NCBI RefSeq assembly: GCF_000143415.4
Contig: NW_003314450.1
Coordinates: 32,436-96,435, forward strand
Length of the DNA stretch: 64,000 bases
Direction: 5' to 3'
From: Selaginella moellendorffii
Taxonomy: Eukaryota; Streptophyta; Lycopodiopsida; Selaginellales; Selaginellaceae
Notes under the pieces: generated by a model
Databases searched by the model: none
Told to the model about the DNA's origin: nothing
What the model saw: the letters and a program-made list of their open reading frames with translations, nothing else
In this document: positions 53,262-64,000 of the stretch, in pieces
Position numbering within the stretch: position 1 is the stretch's first letter
Layout: every line of letters begins with the position of its first letter
Position numbers and translations under genes: made by a program

Positions 53262-54470
53262 AATGGCGATGGTGCCTCGTTTCATACCGACAAGGGGAGG
53301 GAGAACCCGAGCAGTAAGCTCACGGCCGCAGAGCTGGCCCAGGTTTGTGTACCGCCACCGGTCTACGAGGACGGTAGTGTCTTCCCAGGAAATTCCAAAA
53401 GCATCCACACGGATTTTGCGTCAGCCTCCTGGGCGCTGGTGCAAGACTTCTCGAAGCAGCTGCCAAGCACGGGCTCTTTCTACTCCAAGCCCGACATCAC
53501 CGTGGAGCCCATCTCGGACGTGTCGGGTTTGGCTATGGACCTCCAGGACGGTTTGCATCGCCTGGGACGAAACATCACTGCATTCTCTGCTCAAAGCGTG
53601 GTGGGCTGGCCGGATATCTGCGTGGAATGGCGAGACAGGGATGATGCTCCGGCTCTGCTCGTGGGTATTGTGGAGCTCGATACTTTGCCAGCGTTTCCAC
53701 CGTCGCGTATCCGGGAGGACTTGGTCTCGTCACCGGCATCACAGTTTTGGCCGGCGTTGAACCGGCTGAGGGAGATCCTGGCTCTGTCGCGGGGCCTGCG
53801 TTATGGCTTCGTGACAACGAGGAGAAAGTACTGGTTTTGCTACGGTGACGAGACTGTGCTGGCCCTGTCACTGCCGGTGGAGGCCGAGAGCGTCACCTTG
53901 GCTTGCTTCTGGTACCTCATGGCTCTGTCCGAGGAAAAGGTGGTAAAACCCCCAGAAACTTTGGGGAATGTAGGCCGCGTTACTGATTTCACAGGCATGA
54001 AACACGCGATGAAGGCCATGGTGAAAGACCTTGCAACGACGCTAGATGGTAGCAGCACTGGGGACCAAATCCATGAGGAACTCAAATTTTGGTCGAGTGG
54101 AGAGTTTGAGCTGGGGCGCAGGCTTTACAAATTCAACTGTGACATACTCCATGCTAAGGTGCGTAACGGTGGCGACGAAGTGGTGCTCAAGATCCGGGAC
54201 CTTGGGAGCCATCGGAGCTGCTTGAGGGATTGTCAAGGAGATTTTGGCATACATGAAGCTACTGAGTATCCAAGGCCGTGCCATACCACAGCTGAGGAGC
54301 TATGGGTTTATGTGTGGTGGCATGTTTGCTGTGCTTGTGCTGAGGTATGGTGGCTAGCGTCGCGATTTCCATGCTCTCGACGCTGCATCAGCTGGACGAG
54401 AAGCTGCTCGAGCCCTGAATATGATCCATCACCGTGGCCTTCTTCACAATGATGCTCGGTGGTGGTGAGA
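53262..54470 (+). pseudogene. Broken kinase-like gene with an N-terminal nuclease-like domain (tentative)
   Basis: One frame is open from about 53262 to 54452 without an ATG for its first 80 codons. Its first 260 residues look constrained: FYSKPDITVEPISDVS, SVVGWPDICVEWRD, ALLVGIVELDTLPAFPP, ILALSRGLRYGFVTTRRKYW. The PD...(E)xx core followed by GFVTT...W recalls the PD-(D/E)XK nuclease fold that precedes kinase domains in some Crinkler-like proteins; this is inference. After about 54215 the meaningful translation moves to another frame (EILAYMKLLSIQGRAIPQLR, then NMIHHRGLLHNDARWW, a kinase-like HxxN loop) with an internal stop at about 54352-54354, so the gene is broken by at least one shift and cut off before a DFG motif. 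Confidence 0.5.
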
Positions 54471-55554
54471 AGTGAGGAGCCTCTGCAGGTGACCATTGTT
54501 GGACTTTCTCAAGCCAAGCCTCCTTTTACTGCTAACGGTTTTACTGGAGAATATTAAGGATCAAGACAAGCTGTGGAATGACACTTCAGGAAGCCAGGGA
54601 AGGAAATAGCGTTGACGATGACATTAATGACGTTGATGATGATTACACTAGAATTTCTTTTAATTAAAATAAAAAAGTAGAACTTAATTTAATTTAATTA
54701 AGATTTAAAAGAAAGAAATAGTTTGATGAATAATTGAATTAATTAATTATCATTTATCAATTACCTTTATATGCAAATCCATCAACAATGTAACATATTA
54801 TAGGTGGCTTGCACACATAAAATTTCTAGCTGTCCCAGTGAGTGAAAAAAAGTCTGATTGTTACACACAAGATATAATATACAATAAAAGAATTGATAGT
54901 ATAACATAATCAATTTCGTTTAGGATTAACTTATTGAAGTTTGCATCAAGAATCAAAATGGCAAGCTTGGTTTGGCAAATTAAAATAGTAGATTTTTCAT
55001 CTGGTAGCAAGTTTATTACATCTCTAATCCATCTGCTTGTAATTTATGAGAAAACTCATTGTAAGTGGCAAGCTAATGAAAGAACAATCCTTGGATGGAA
55101 TGACATTTCCAAGCAGCAACCAATAGGAATTAGACATGACAAACTTTCTTATAGTGTATATGAATGTAAAGTGTAAGAGATGCTCAAGAAATTTTCTAAA
55201 ACTCTGTATAGCTTTAAGTGTTGCAAACGGCTGACATTTTCATCCACAGTTCTTTCCTAGCTCGAGCTACTGTTTTGCAGGGACACACTCACACTGGAAA
55301 GAGAAGTGGATCATTTGCCCCATGCTCAAAATATCTCTAGTTTTTTCTTCTTGGTTTTTCTATGCTACTAGAACACTCCAAAAGCTTCAAGAGCAACACA
55401 TGTGACATTTCTCATTTGCATCTTGTTAAGGAGCTCTAAAATAAATTTTTGATAGGATCACAGTCACACAATGTGCAGCATTACTAAAACTCTTAAAACT
55501 CTAACCTTATTAGCATTAAAACTTGAATATAAAACTGATCTTAAAAATAATAAT

Positions 55555-55750
55555 CCAATTGATCAATATTTATAAACATGTTTATAGTTTATAAATCAAA
55601 ATTACATATCCTAGAATAAACAAGAATATACTACAAAGTGTTTAGAGAAGTTTATCAATTATAAACATTTTTATAAACTATAAATACTAGATTAATCTAA
55701 ATGAATAACAACCAAAGAATATCTAAGCATTTTCTAGGTATATCCATTAC
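55555..55750. repeat. LTR-like direct repeat pair B, copy 1
   Basis: Matches 56708-56925 in direct orientation: gattaatctaaatgaataac followed by aacca, agaatatctaagcattttct and aggtatatcc against agaatattcaagcatattct and agatatattcc; upstream both have gatca(a)tat...ttataaacatgtttata-type sequence. The copies are about 1.15 kb apart. Confidence 0.6.
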
Positions 55751-56707
55751 CATCCTACGCAAATAAAAAATAGAGAAAGTTTAAAGTAAAACTGAAGAAT
55801 ATCCTAAATATACCTGGATATTTTAAGAAAACACAAGGACTACATATTAAATAAAATGTGTCAGGATAAATATATTTTTATATAAATTATTATATAAAAT
55901 TTAATATTATATCAAATTCTAAATATTTCATTATTCATCTTTTTAATTTTAATTAATATTAAAATAATATAGATGTGCTAAAATTTTACCAAACTAAAAA
56001 ATGTCTTTATTCCTAATAAATAATATCAGATCCTAATATTGAATTTATTTTTAGAAAAATAATTTAATAATAAATAATACTTTCATTTATAAACAACAAA
56101 AATGTAAAGTTTATAGTCAAGTTGGTTGTGTATTTCCAGTTTTGAAGTGTCTTAAAACTATTCAAATTAAAATTTTAGTTATTTATGTCTCTTTATAAAT
56201 ATAAAAAGATTATATAGAGCAAATTAGGTTTGAGATTGTTTTTCTCAATTATAAATATTTGTGAAAAGACACTCACCCTATCCTAAATCTTCATAGTTTA
56301 AATAAATTAACTTGGATAAATTTTTATTCTAAAATTTTTTACATTTCTATTTACCAATTATGTTTTCTAAATATAAGATAAAAGTGAAACCTTATAAGTG
56401 ATATATGATATAAGATAAATGCAAAATTGTTGCAATATGTTACTATAGCATTATTTTCCATAATTATACTTAAAATTTATATTTTTAACATTTTTCACGT
56501 AGCATTGGGTTGAAATATTTTATTTCTATCTTTATAAGAAAATAAAATTTAAAAATATGAAAATGATATTTAGTCTTTATTATTCTCAAGCTAGTATTTA
56601 CCTACTTTCACTAACAAAACACCAAGGTTAAGCACAATACAAAATAAATTGCTATGCATTGCACATAACAATGCTTGGTTTGCTTAATAGTAGTGTTATT
56701 CTTACTT

Positions 56708-56925
56708 ATTTATCCAACTGATCATATACACTTTATAATTATAAGCATGTTTGTAATGTATAAACACAAGATTAAAATGATAAAATAAAAAAGAATATAC
56801 TAGAAATGGTTTAAGAAAGTTTATAAATTATAAATACAAGATTAATCTAAATGAATAACAACCATTACATGGTAGAATATCCTAGAATATTCAAGCATAT
56901 TCTAGATATATTCCCTACAAGTTTG
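56708..56925. repeat. LTR-like direct repeat pair B, copy 2
   Basis: Partner of 55555-55750. No coding sequence lies between the copies, so a TRIM-like or solo-LTR origin is possible. Confidence 0.6.
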
Positions 56926-57086
56926 CTTGAGCAAACCAAAAATTATTTCTTTAGTACATCCTCTAATCTGTATGAATAAAAAAAAGACACTATTGCTAAC
57001 ACCACTCAATTTCTACATGTTTAAACTATTAGATTGAGGAATTAACAAGAGTTTGCTCCCATGCATCTTGTCTTCCATGGAGCAAG

Positions 57087-59815
57087 ATGTCATACGGGAA
57101 TTCAAGTGATGGTGCAAGCGATTGGAGGAATTTCAAGATGAGAGTAAGGATGCAGAAGGCCGTGAGACTCACACACCAAGCCGAGCGGCTTGACGTGTGG
57201 AGAACATGGACACCGGAGAGTCATTGTGCAAACTTGACGCTTGACTGCTTTGTCAAATGTTTCACCACCTTTTCGAAAAAAACTTTACGACTGTTAAGCG
57301 CCTTTCTCTCGCAAAGGATGTTGGTTTTGTAAAGAAGACGAACCAATGTCAGCTCTGGAACTTTTCCAAAACAAAAATGACCCTTGCTAAAGTTTGCATT
57401 CTTAAATTTCGAAAGAAAAAGTCTGCATGACTTGTATGAAGTCGTACAAGTTTGTCTCTTGGTCCTCACGCTCATGTATATAGATAAATTTATACATAAG
57501 AAAAGGTGGACGCGGAGCCGCACCATCATCACCAGATTCACAGTTTATATTCCCTCGTTTTCTCGCTGGCTGCAGCACACTGAGCGCAAAATCTAAGCCC
57601 CACCACGGAATTGCCCAGCCACGGCATTTGTACGCAGCACCAGAGATATAAAACTACTCAAGGGATCAAATTCAAAGAGCCACGGAAACTAAAGAAATCG
57701 CGAAACATTTACCAAGAGGAAACGGAGAAAGACTGCTCTGCTGCTATAGCCTGGGCTGCACTGCTTTTCATGGTCTCTCTGAGAAAAATAAAAATTAGAA
57801 TATATAAAAAAGTACAGGAAAAAAGTATGCACGTAGTTCCAGCCCGGATGATCCCAGCCGCTGCTTGTGGGCCTCCAACGGCCGAGATGCATCGTACCCT
57901 GCACTGACCGGGTGAATAGATTTGAGAGGATCCAACGTCTACATCGCGTTTCTCTTTCTCCACCGAAATGGATGGATTTTACCACACTTCCCCATAAACG
58001 AAAGCTCCATGTATCATCGCGAATCGATACATACCAGCCAAGGACGTGGGATTCATGTGAGAATCTAGTGCTGGTTTCTAGAGACGAGGAGTAAAACCCT
58101 GCGCAGGGATGAGATAGATTTCGTATTTGCTTTGTTTAGTTCGAAGGTAAATGATTATCTTTTTACGAAACCGTGATACGGATATATATATAAAATTTTG
58201 CATGGTCTTTTTTATTATTCTTATATTCTTTGTTGTGTTGCTCGGTATTCTCACGCGGCTAGCCAGGGGCTGCCGCGTCAAGTGCTTTGCTTGTCACTAC
58301 AGTACAGACACAACCACGACTCCACTATGCATGAAAAAAATAGGGACAGAAAAGAGCTGAAAATTGTGTGCCTTTTTTCTTGTCAAAAAGGAAGAGAAAC
58401 ACCCAAGATTTTTCTCTGGTTTTGGAGAGCGTATTTTGTGGCCCCATCTATATGACAGATCTCTCCAAACAAGAGAAGAGCAAATGTTATCCAGGCTTAA
58501 CTTAATCCATCCAAAAAGAGTTACTTAGCACTTAATAGCATTTACGAGTGTGTCCAGAGCAGTCGTGATCACAAATGGCAGGATAATCCGTCTCCATATG
58601 ACCGGGGTCATACAAAAGACAATATGTATAAATTAAGATAAATGCTCTAAAAACTTTTTAACTAAGTGTAGCCACTGTCCTTTATTCCAACCTATTGCTG
58701 GATTGCGAGTTCATCTCGGGCCCCAGATCTTTGCAGGGCACCAGATAGAAAAAACAGTAATTTATATACCATCATTATTATTATCATTTAAAAATAAAAA
58801 AACACACATAAACTTGCATAGAGTGCCATGTTTAAAAATTTCTCCCCCTGGTGGTGGTAATCATGCACCCAGAACATAAAAATTTACAAAACTCTTTGGA
58901 GGTGGGAGAGGAAGTCTTAAGAATACTTGCTGTTTAATAGTTGTCCAGTGAGAACCCGCCTCCATACTCGAGACAACTGCTAAGGCCTGCAATTTACTGG
59001 AAGTCCCTCTCAAGCTCATTTTTGAAATATATGTGTATATATAAAAAAAACTTATTTATTTTGAGAGCTACCGTTTTGTATTTGGAGCCGACCCGAATGT
59101 TTCAAACCTATTTGTATTTTAATCAAACTAGAGAGCATTCTAAGCGTGTCCACTGATTAAGACAGGTTTAAAAACTATTTCGAAGAAATCACAGCTTACC
59201 ATTTCCATTGCTGCCGACCTTGTGGTTGCCAAAAGAAAAAATTGCATCGCTCCTCTTCGCGCCATGTGGATTGCTTGAAGCAAGAAAAAGTTGGCAACTT
59301 GTCGATCAACTGGGGGGAAAACTTGGCCCATTCATATAGCTTTTCTATATGAAAATCTTTTCCTTGGATTGAAACGAGTGAAGGTTGAAATACTCTTCAC
59401 TCTCTTTTTTCGTTTATAAAAATTCAAGAGCAAAAGGCAAAACAGTAGTGTATTACGGCAAGAAACCACGTACCGTTTCAACAGTTTTGGCATCCCGTTT
59501 CGGTCACACAGTGCTTGAATTAATATGAATCAAGGGCTGGTTTTTGTTTTGTCGTCCTCTTGTCGCGCCCTTCGCTCCCTTTCTTCGCTGTCTAGTGTGT
59601 GGCATAGCTTGAAAGGATCGCGCAAACAAACGCGCTGTTCTTTCCTTTGCTATCTTCCACTGTGAGCAGCAGCAATCTATGTAGCATCGCTTTGTAGCCT
59701 TCATAGAAGTCATCAATCAGTCGATCCCAGTGAACGAGTTGTCACGCACACGTCGGAAGGCAACGCGTAAGTTTTTCTACCTATAATCTCTTGGAAAACG
59801 CTTTAGAATTTGTAG
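57087..59815. other. Intergenic
   Basis: 57087-57332 holds an 81-codon frame (MSYGNSSDGASDWRNFKMRV) with normal GC content and no known motif; unsupported. 58130-59400 is mixed-composition DNA without exons. 59480-59815 is the SCARECROW leader, with a likely 5' UTR intron from gcgtaagttt (59766) to ttgtag (59815). Confidence 0.4.
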
Positions 59816-60052
59816 ATGGTTCTCCCTTATCACTTGTCTTCTTCTTTCTTTTCTTGGGACGCTACTCACCTAGTCTTTCCCATGAACAGAAGAATGCCGC
59901 TGAGGCCTCCTCCCAATCACCAAGATGAGGAGCAATGGGAGGAGATCGTGACGAGCTCCACCAACACGCAACTGAAACGCTCCACCACAACTCGCAAAGC
60001 TTTGGTATTTCCTCCTTCGAGTCGCCCAGCGATGGTGGACTGTCACTTATAG
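59816..60052 (+). CDS. Upstream ORF overlapping the SCARECROW start
   Basis: ATG 59816 opens a 78-codon frame in the leader that overlaps the SCR start (59935) by about 118 bases in another frame. It has internal ATGs at 59882 and 59894 as well. Overlapping uORFs usually reduce translation of the main frame; no peptide family recognised. Confidence 0.4.
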   Translation: MVLPYHLSSSFFSWDATHLVFPMNRRMPLRPPPNHQDEEQWEEIVTSSTNTQLKRSTTTRKALVFPPSSRPAMVDCHL

Positions 60053-62241
60053 CGACGAACACGACGTCGTACGAGCCAGGAGCATCGACTTTAAGCTCAT
60101 CAAAGTCATCTTCCCAGTCGCGGGTTTCTTCCTCCTCGTCCACCATGGAGCTGCCGCCATCTCCTTCACTTCTAGGATGGCAGCTTCCAAGCCCGGGATT
60201 CTTCCAGGGCGCGTCACCAGGCCTATGGGGATCACTCCACGGGCCATCCGGCTGGTCGTCGAGCAGCGCCGCCAATCTCTTCCGCTCGCCAAGCTCGCAA
60301 TTGTTCGCGCCAGATAATAGTCTCCTCTTCCAGCAAGATCACTACAACGATGGGAGAAACTCCAGCCAGCAGCAGTGGGGAACACTTCCCACGTCGATGG
60401 AGCTCGATTCGAGCATGAATTCCAAGGCCGGGCCGGCTGGAGGAGGAGGATTTTCCATGAACGAGATCAGGTCCATGGACGAGGGAACTGTTGCAGTGTG
60501 GCTGGAAACGATGGTGAGTGACATATCTCACAGCTTTCCGAGCATGCCGGCCGAGCACATATGGCAGTCGCTGCTGGAAAACCTCTCGCCGTGCAATCCT
60601 CACGTAGCTTCGGTTATCGAGTCGAGGATCATCAGCTTGCGGCACCACCACGAGATGTTGCATGGTCATCACTCTCTCAAGCAGCAGCAGCAAAACCAGC
60701 TCAAGCATCATGGCCACTCCGTCAATCCCGCGGCCGCGGCTGTGGAGCAGCCGAGCTTGAAACGGTCGAGAGTGGATCCAGAAACAGTACCCCACCGTCT
60801 GGAAGACTGTGGGAATAGTCGCGTGGAGGAAATGGCGATGGAAGGGAAGTCATTCGAGCAGCAGGCTCCTCCTCCTCCTCCTCACGATGGTCTCAAGTTA
60901 TCACTAGAATCATCCCAGAAATCGCCACCACCACCAACAATTCCAAGCGATTTCCGCCAGCAGCAGCACAAGAATCACGCAAAGCAGCAGCTCCCTTCTC
61001 CAACAAACTCTTCCAAAGACAAATCCTCCGAGTCGCAGGACCAGCCATCGGGGAAAGACGATCAAGCCGGCAGCGGTGGCGGGGCCGCCACCGCCACCAC
61101 CACCGCCACGAGTGCCGCCACCATCGCCGGCACGAGCGACGATGCCGGCTTGCAGCTCCTGGCGCTCCTTCTCCAGTGCGCCGAGGCCATCTCCACGGAC
61201 AACTTCGAGGAGGCCAACCTCATCCAGCCCCAGCTCACGGAGCTGGCATCGCCATATGGGAGCTCCGTCCAGCGCGTCGCCGCCTACTTCGCCGAGGCCA
61301 TGGCGGCGCGGATGGTAAACTCGTGCCTGGGCATTTGCTCCGCGCTCCCGGGGATTCACCACGTCTACAACCACAGCATCGCCGCCGCGTTCCAGATTTT
61401 CAACGGGATGTGCCCTCTCGTCAAGTTCTCGCACTTCACCGCAAACCAGGCCATCCTCGAGGCGTTCGAGGGCGAGCAAAGCGTCCACATTGTCGACATT
61501 GATATCATGCAAGGATTGCAGTGGCCGGCGCTCTTCCACATCTTGGCTTCCAGGCCGGGAGGCCCTCCGAACGTCCGGATCACCGGACTGGGCACCTCGG
61601 CCGAGGCGCTCGAGGCAACCGGCAAGAGGCTATCCGACTTTGCGAGCTCGCTCGGCCTGCCCTTTGAGTTCTTCGCGGTGGCGGACAAGATCGGCCACTG
61701 CGACGCTGCGACACTCAAGGTCCGGCCGGGCGACGCGCTCGCAGTGCACTGGCTGCACCACTCGCTCTACGACGTGACCGGGTCAGATTCCAAGACCTTG
61801 AAGCTACTTGGGTCTTTGGAGCCAAAGGTGGTGACCATGGTGGAGCAAGATCTGAGCCACGCGGGATCGTTTCTCAACCGGTTTGTGGAGGCGCTGCACT
61901 ACTATTCGGCGCTGTTTGATTCTCTTGGCGCGAGCTTTCCGGAGGATAGTCCGGATCGGCATATGGTGGAGCAGCAGCTGCTGTCTTGCGAGATCAAGAA
62001 CATACTGGCGGTTGGCGGGCCTGCACGGACTGGAGAGGTCAAGTTTGAGCAGTGGAGGGATCAGCTCAAGCAGTCGGGGTTTCGGCCGATTTCGTTGGCT
62101 GGGAATGCAGCCACACAGGCGACGCTGTTGCTAGGGATGTTTCCTTTGCAAGGATACACTCTGGTGGAGGACAATGGAACGCTCAAGCTTGGGTGGAAAG
62201 ACTTGTGCCTCTTGACGGCATCTGCGTGGCATCATCCTTGA
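59935..62241 (+). CDS. SCR: SCARECROW (GRAS transcription factor), intronless
   Basis: 768 aa. In seed plants SCR acts with SHORT-ROOT to set ground-tissue divisions and endodermis identity. The N-terminal 395 residues are low-complexity (Ser, Gln, Pro, His, Ala-Thr) but include the SCR-specific block [13 protein letters not shown]...[20 protein letters not shown] (about 185-235). The GRAS domain starts near 400 ([20 protein letters not shown]), then [133 protein letters not shown], and the SAW end [17 protein letters not shown]. These are diagnostic of SCR among GRAS clades. No intron splits the domain here, while angiosperm SCR genes have one. The DIM motif (QLSHAxx-type) is normal. Confidence 0.96.
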   Translation: MGGDRDELHQHATETLHHNSQSFGISSFESPSDGGLSLIATNTTSYEPGASTLSSSKSSSQSRVSSSSSTMELPPSPSLLGWQLPSPGFFQGASPGLWGSLHGPSGWSSSSAANLFRSPSSQLFAPDNSLLFQQDHYNDGRNSSQQQWGTLPTSMELDSSMNSKAGPAGGGGFSMNEIRSMDEGTVAVWLETMVSDISHSFPSMPAEHIWQSLLENLSPCNPHVASVIESRIISLRHHHEMLHGHHSLKQQQQNQLKHHGHSVNPAAAAVEQPSLKRSRVDPETVPHRLEDCGNSRVEEMAMEGKSFEQQAPPPPPHDGLKLSLESSQKSPPPPTIPSDFRQQQHKNHAKQQLPSPTNSSKDKSSESQDQPSGKDDQAGSGGGAATATTTATSAATIAGTSDDAGLQLLALLLQCAEAISTDNFEEANLIQPQLTELASPYGSSVQRVAAYFAEAMAARMVNSCLGICSALPGIHHVYNHSIAAAFQIFNGMCPLVKFSHFTANQAILEAFEGEQSVHIVDIDIMQGLQWPALFHILASRPGGPPNVRITGLGTSAEALEATGKRLSDFASSLGLPFEFFAVADKIGHCDAATLKVRPGDALAVHWLHHSLYDVTGSDSKTLKLLGSLEPKVVTMVEQDLSHAGSFLNRFVEALHYYSALFDSLGASFPEDSPDRHMVEQQLLSCEIKNILAVGGPARTGEVKFEQWRDQLKQSGFRPISLAGNAATQATLLLGMFPLQGYTLVEDNGTLKLGWKDLCLLTASAWHHP

Positions 62242-63600
62242 AGTCCCTCTACTAATTTTGTTAGAGGAAACCTAAGCAAATGAATTTCCAATTTTATTTC
62301 ATTAAAACGTATTTTATCATTTAATGCCCACTACAGTTAATATTCTGTAAGTTTATACCTTATAAAATATCCAATCATACATTTAAATAATATGATAAAA
62401 ATTATATTTACATGTGTAAACCTTACACATGTAGATTTCTTGCTGGATTTGAAAATAGAAAATAATGCATATCTAAATTAAATTTTATAAATGTCCCAAT
62501 ATATTAAATTATGATTGTAAAAAAATTCAAAAAATAGTAATATCTAAAAAAAAATTTACTCCAAATGAATACATAATAATGTAAATGTGTGTATGTGTGT
62601 GTGTGTCTCTCTCTCTCTCTATATATATATTACAATTTAGAAAAATTTCTTGTAATTTATTTATATTAAAAAATTTAATATTTCAAGATGTAGCTTTATC
62701 TTTATAAAAAATATAAAGATATAAATATATAAAATTTAACATATCTTATAAATATTTATTTTTGCAACATCAATAACTTTATTATTCATTAACACAAACA
62801 TAAAGATGATAATCATCCATAATTATATATTTATTATGATAAATATATATAAATAAGTTATTAATTGTAAGAACATATATTTTCAGGGGAATATATAGTG
62901 TTAGAATTTTTTAAAACATTCAAAGATATTAAAAATCATAACAAGTAAAATGTTTTAACATAAAATTAATTTAAACTAAGAATAACAATTTATGGTCATC
63001 TTCTATAAACTCTTTAAGAGTTCTTTTTTATTTCATATTGTATAATACAGGAAATTATGTGAAGGTAAGGATAAACCTTCATGAAGGGGCTAATGTTAGT
63101 AGTGATAGTGTTATCAACTTGACAATATAAAAAGAATTGATGGGCTTTGAATAATTAAAATTATAAAGTAAACTAAAAAATTAAAAAATATTTTGTCGAT
63201 ATAAATATATTTTTATCTATAAATATTAATTTTTTAACAATTATTTTTAAGAATTATATTTAGTTATATAAGTAAAATTATAAAAAGATGTATAAGATAT
63301 TAATTTTGTGAGTGCATAAAATATGGAAATAAAATATAGAAAGATGCTAGTCCAAAAACCTTAACTTATATACAGAATTGAGTAGCTCAAATTGAAATCA
63401 ATTCAATAGTTATCAAAATCCCACTATGCTAATATTAATAAATAGCATTGACCTAAACTTTATATCATCCCCTCCCTTTTGAAGGATAGAGGGCAATTGA
63501 GCCAAAATCTAGAAGAATATTAAGAGGCACTAGTGGATCTGTAGGTAGTGTAAATTATTTTAATCCCTTTGTACAAAGTACTTTAACCATTATAAATGTA
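62242..63600. other. AT-rich 3' flank and repeat DNA
   Basis: About 80% A+T with no coding sense. Confidence 0.45.
62585..62632. repeat. Compound microsatellite (TG)n(TC)n(TA)n
   Basis: tgtgtgtatgtgtgtgtgtg then tctctctctctctct then atatatatat, head to tail. Confidence 0.9.
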
Positions 63601-63790
63601 TAATTTTTAAAAGATTGGCATATGTTAAACCTCATAAACTTGTAGTGCAATTTTCTGCAACACTCAATACAATCCCTTCCACTAAGTAAGGAGCCCCTTA
63701 GATAAATCACATATCATAAAATTAGGATAACAAATTAACACTAAATCATCCACTTTATATTCTACCAATGGATGATAATGGGAAATTAAT
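63601..63790 (-). mobile_element. Possible gypsy integrase C-terminal remnant
   Basis: A minus-strand frame with stops reads VEYKVDDLVLI, then LSKGLLT-stop-WKGLY-stop-VLQKIALQ, reminiscent of the VxxxVGDxVLx...KLxxxWxGPYxVLxKI end of gypsy integrases. Heavily decayed. Confidence 0.3.
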
Positions 63791-64000
63791 TCCCCACTTG
63801 TATATGTTTAATAGACTCTATTTGCACCAGTGGAAGAATGTTTATCAAATATTGATCCTAGGATTTAGTATTAAAAATTTGTGGCAATCATGATGGTAAA
63901 TTCAACTTTGTTAGCAATATCAAATTATATAAAAATTTATATAGTGAAGCATCAATAGAATTTTATCCCTTGTAACATATGTATATTGAAGAAATAAAAT

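Larger units (their letters stand above)
54471..57086. other. AT-rich gene desert
   Basis: About 75-80% A+T. One 80-codon plus frame (54934-55176) has no family features. It contains the direct repeats listed next; no gene supported. Confidence 0.45.

Noticed and set aside
57087-57332. 81-codon plus frame
   Set aside because: Has an ATG and normal composition but no family features, no splice partners and no duplicate to support it.
1-64000. CRISPR arrays, bacterial operons, organelle insertions
   Set aside because: No regularly spaced repeats of that kind, no Shine-Dalgarno-led gene runs, and no plastid or mitochondrial genome segments recognised.

Overview
The window is nuclear DNA from a land plant with a compact genome. 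The 53-200 nt introns, the tight packing of genes and the gene set point to a lycophyte of the Selaginella type; that is inference from gene style, not from a marker. All reading frames are interrupted by GT-AG introns (one clear GC-AG case), and there are plastid-targeted proteins, plant receptor kinases, GRAS factors and a plant initiator tRNA. Exon boundaries were read by eye from splice signals and checked by reading phase; expect errors of a base or so.

Layout. 0-17 kb: the 3' end of cytochrome c oxidase subunit 6b, an intronless LRR receptor kinase, a TRF-like Myb telomere-repeat-binding protein (minus), a MIR171 hairpin just upstream of a quiescin sulfhydryl oxidase gene, an NSP2-type GRAS gene (minus), a tryptophan aminotransferase-related (TAR, auxin synthesis) gene with a duplicated 3' end, and a BFR1-like coiled-coil protein (minus). 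17-27 kb: an orphan gene, serine-coding minisatellites, a damaged small-protein frame, a C2-domain protein, the splicing factor SPF45/DRT111, a decayed second copy of the orphan gene, and Ty3/gypsy remains. 27-31 kb is AT-rich, with diverged LTR-like direct repeats. 31-41 kb: two tandem bHLH genes of the LRL/UNE12 type, a RUS/DUF647 gene and tRNA-iMet. 41-53 kb: a dense block with ferredoxin, an LRR-III pseudokinase-like receptor, APS reductase, a DUF1350 protein, an ACT-domain Raf-like kinase and a plastid-type membrane protein. 53-59.8 kb: a broken kinase-like gene and AT-rich DNA. 59.9-62.2 kb: SCARECROW. The rest is AT-rich repeat debris.

Themes. Two GRAS regulators (NSP2-like, SCR) and a MIR171 locus, the miRNA family that classically controls GRAS genes, lie in one window; MIR171 is about 4 kb from the NSP2-like gene. 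Sulfur and redox functions (QSOX, ferredoxin, APR) and chloroplast proteins cluster loosely. Several gene pairs share short divergent promoters. Gene-poor AT-rich islands at 27-31, 54.5-57 and 62.3-64 kb carry retroelement debris.
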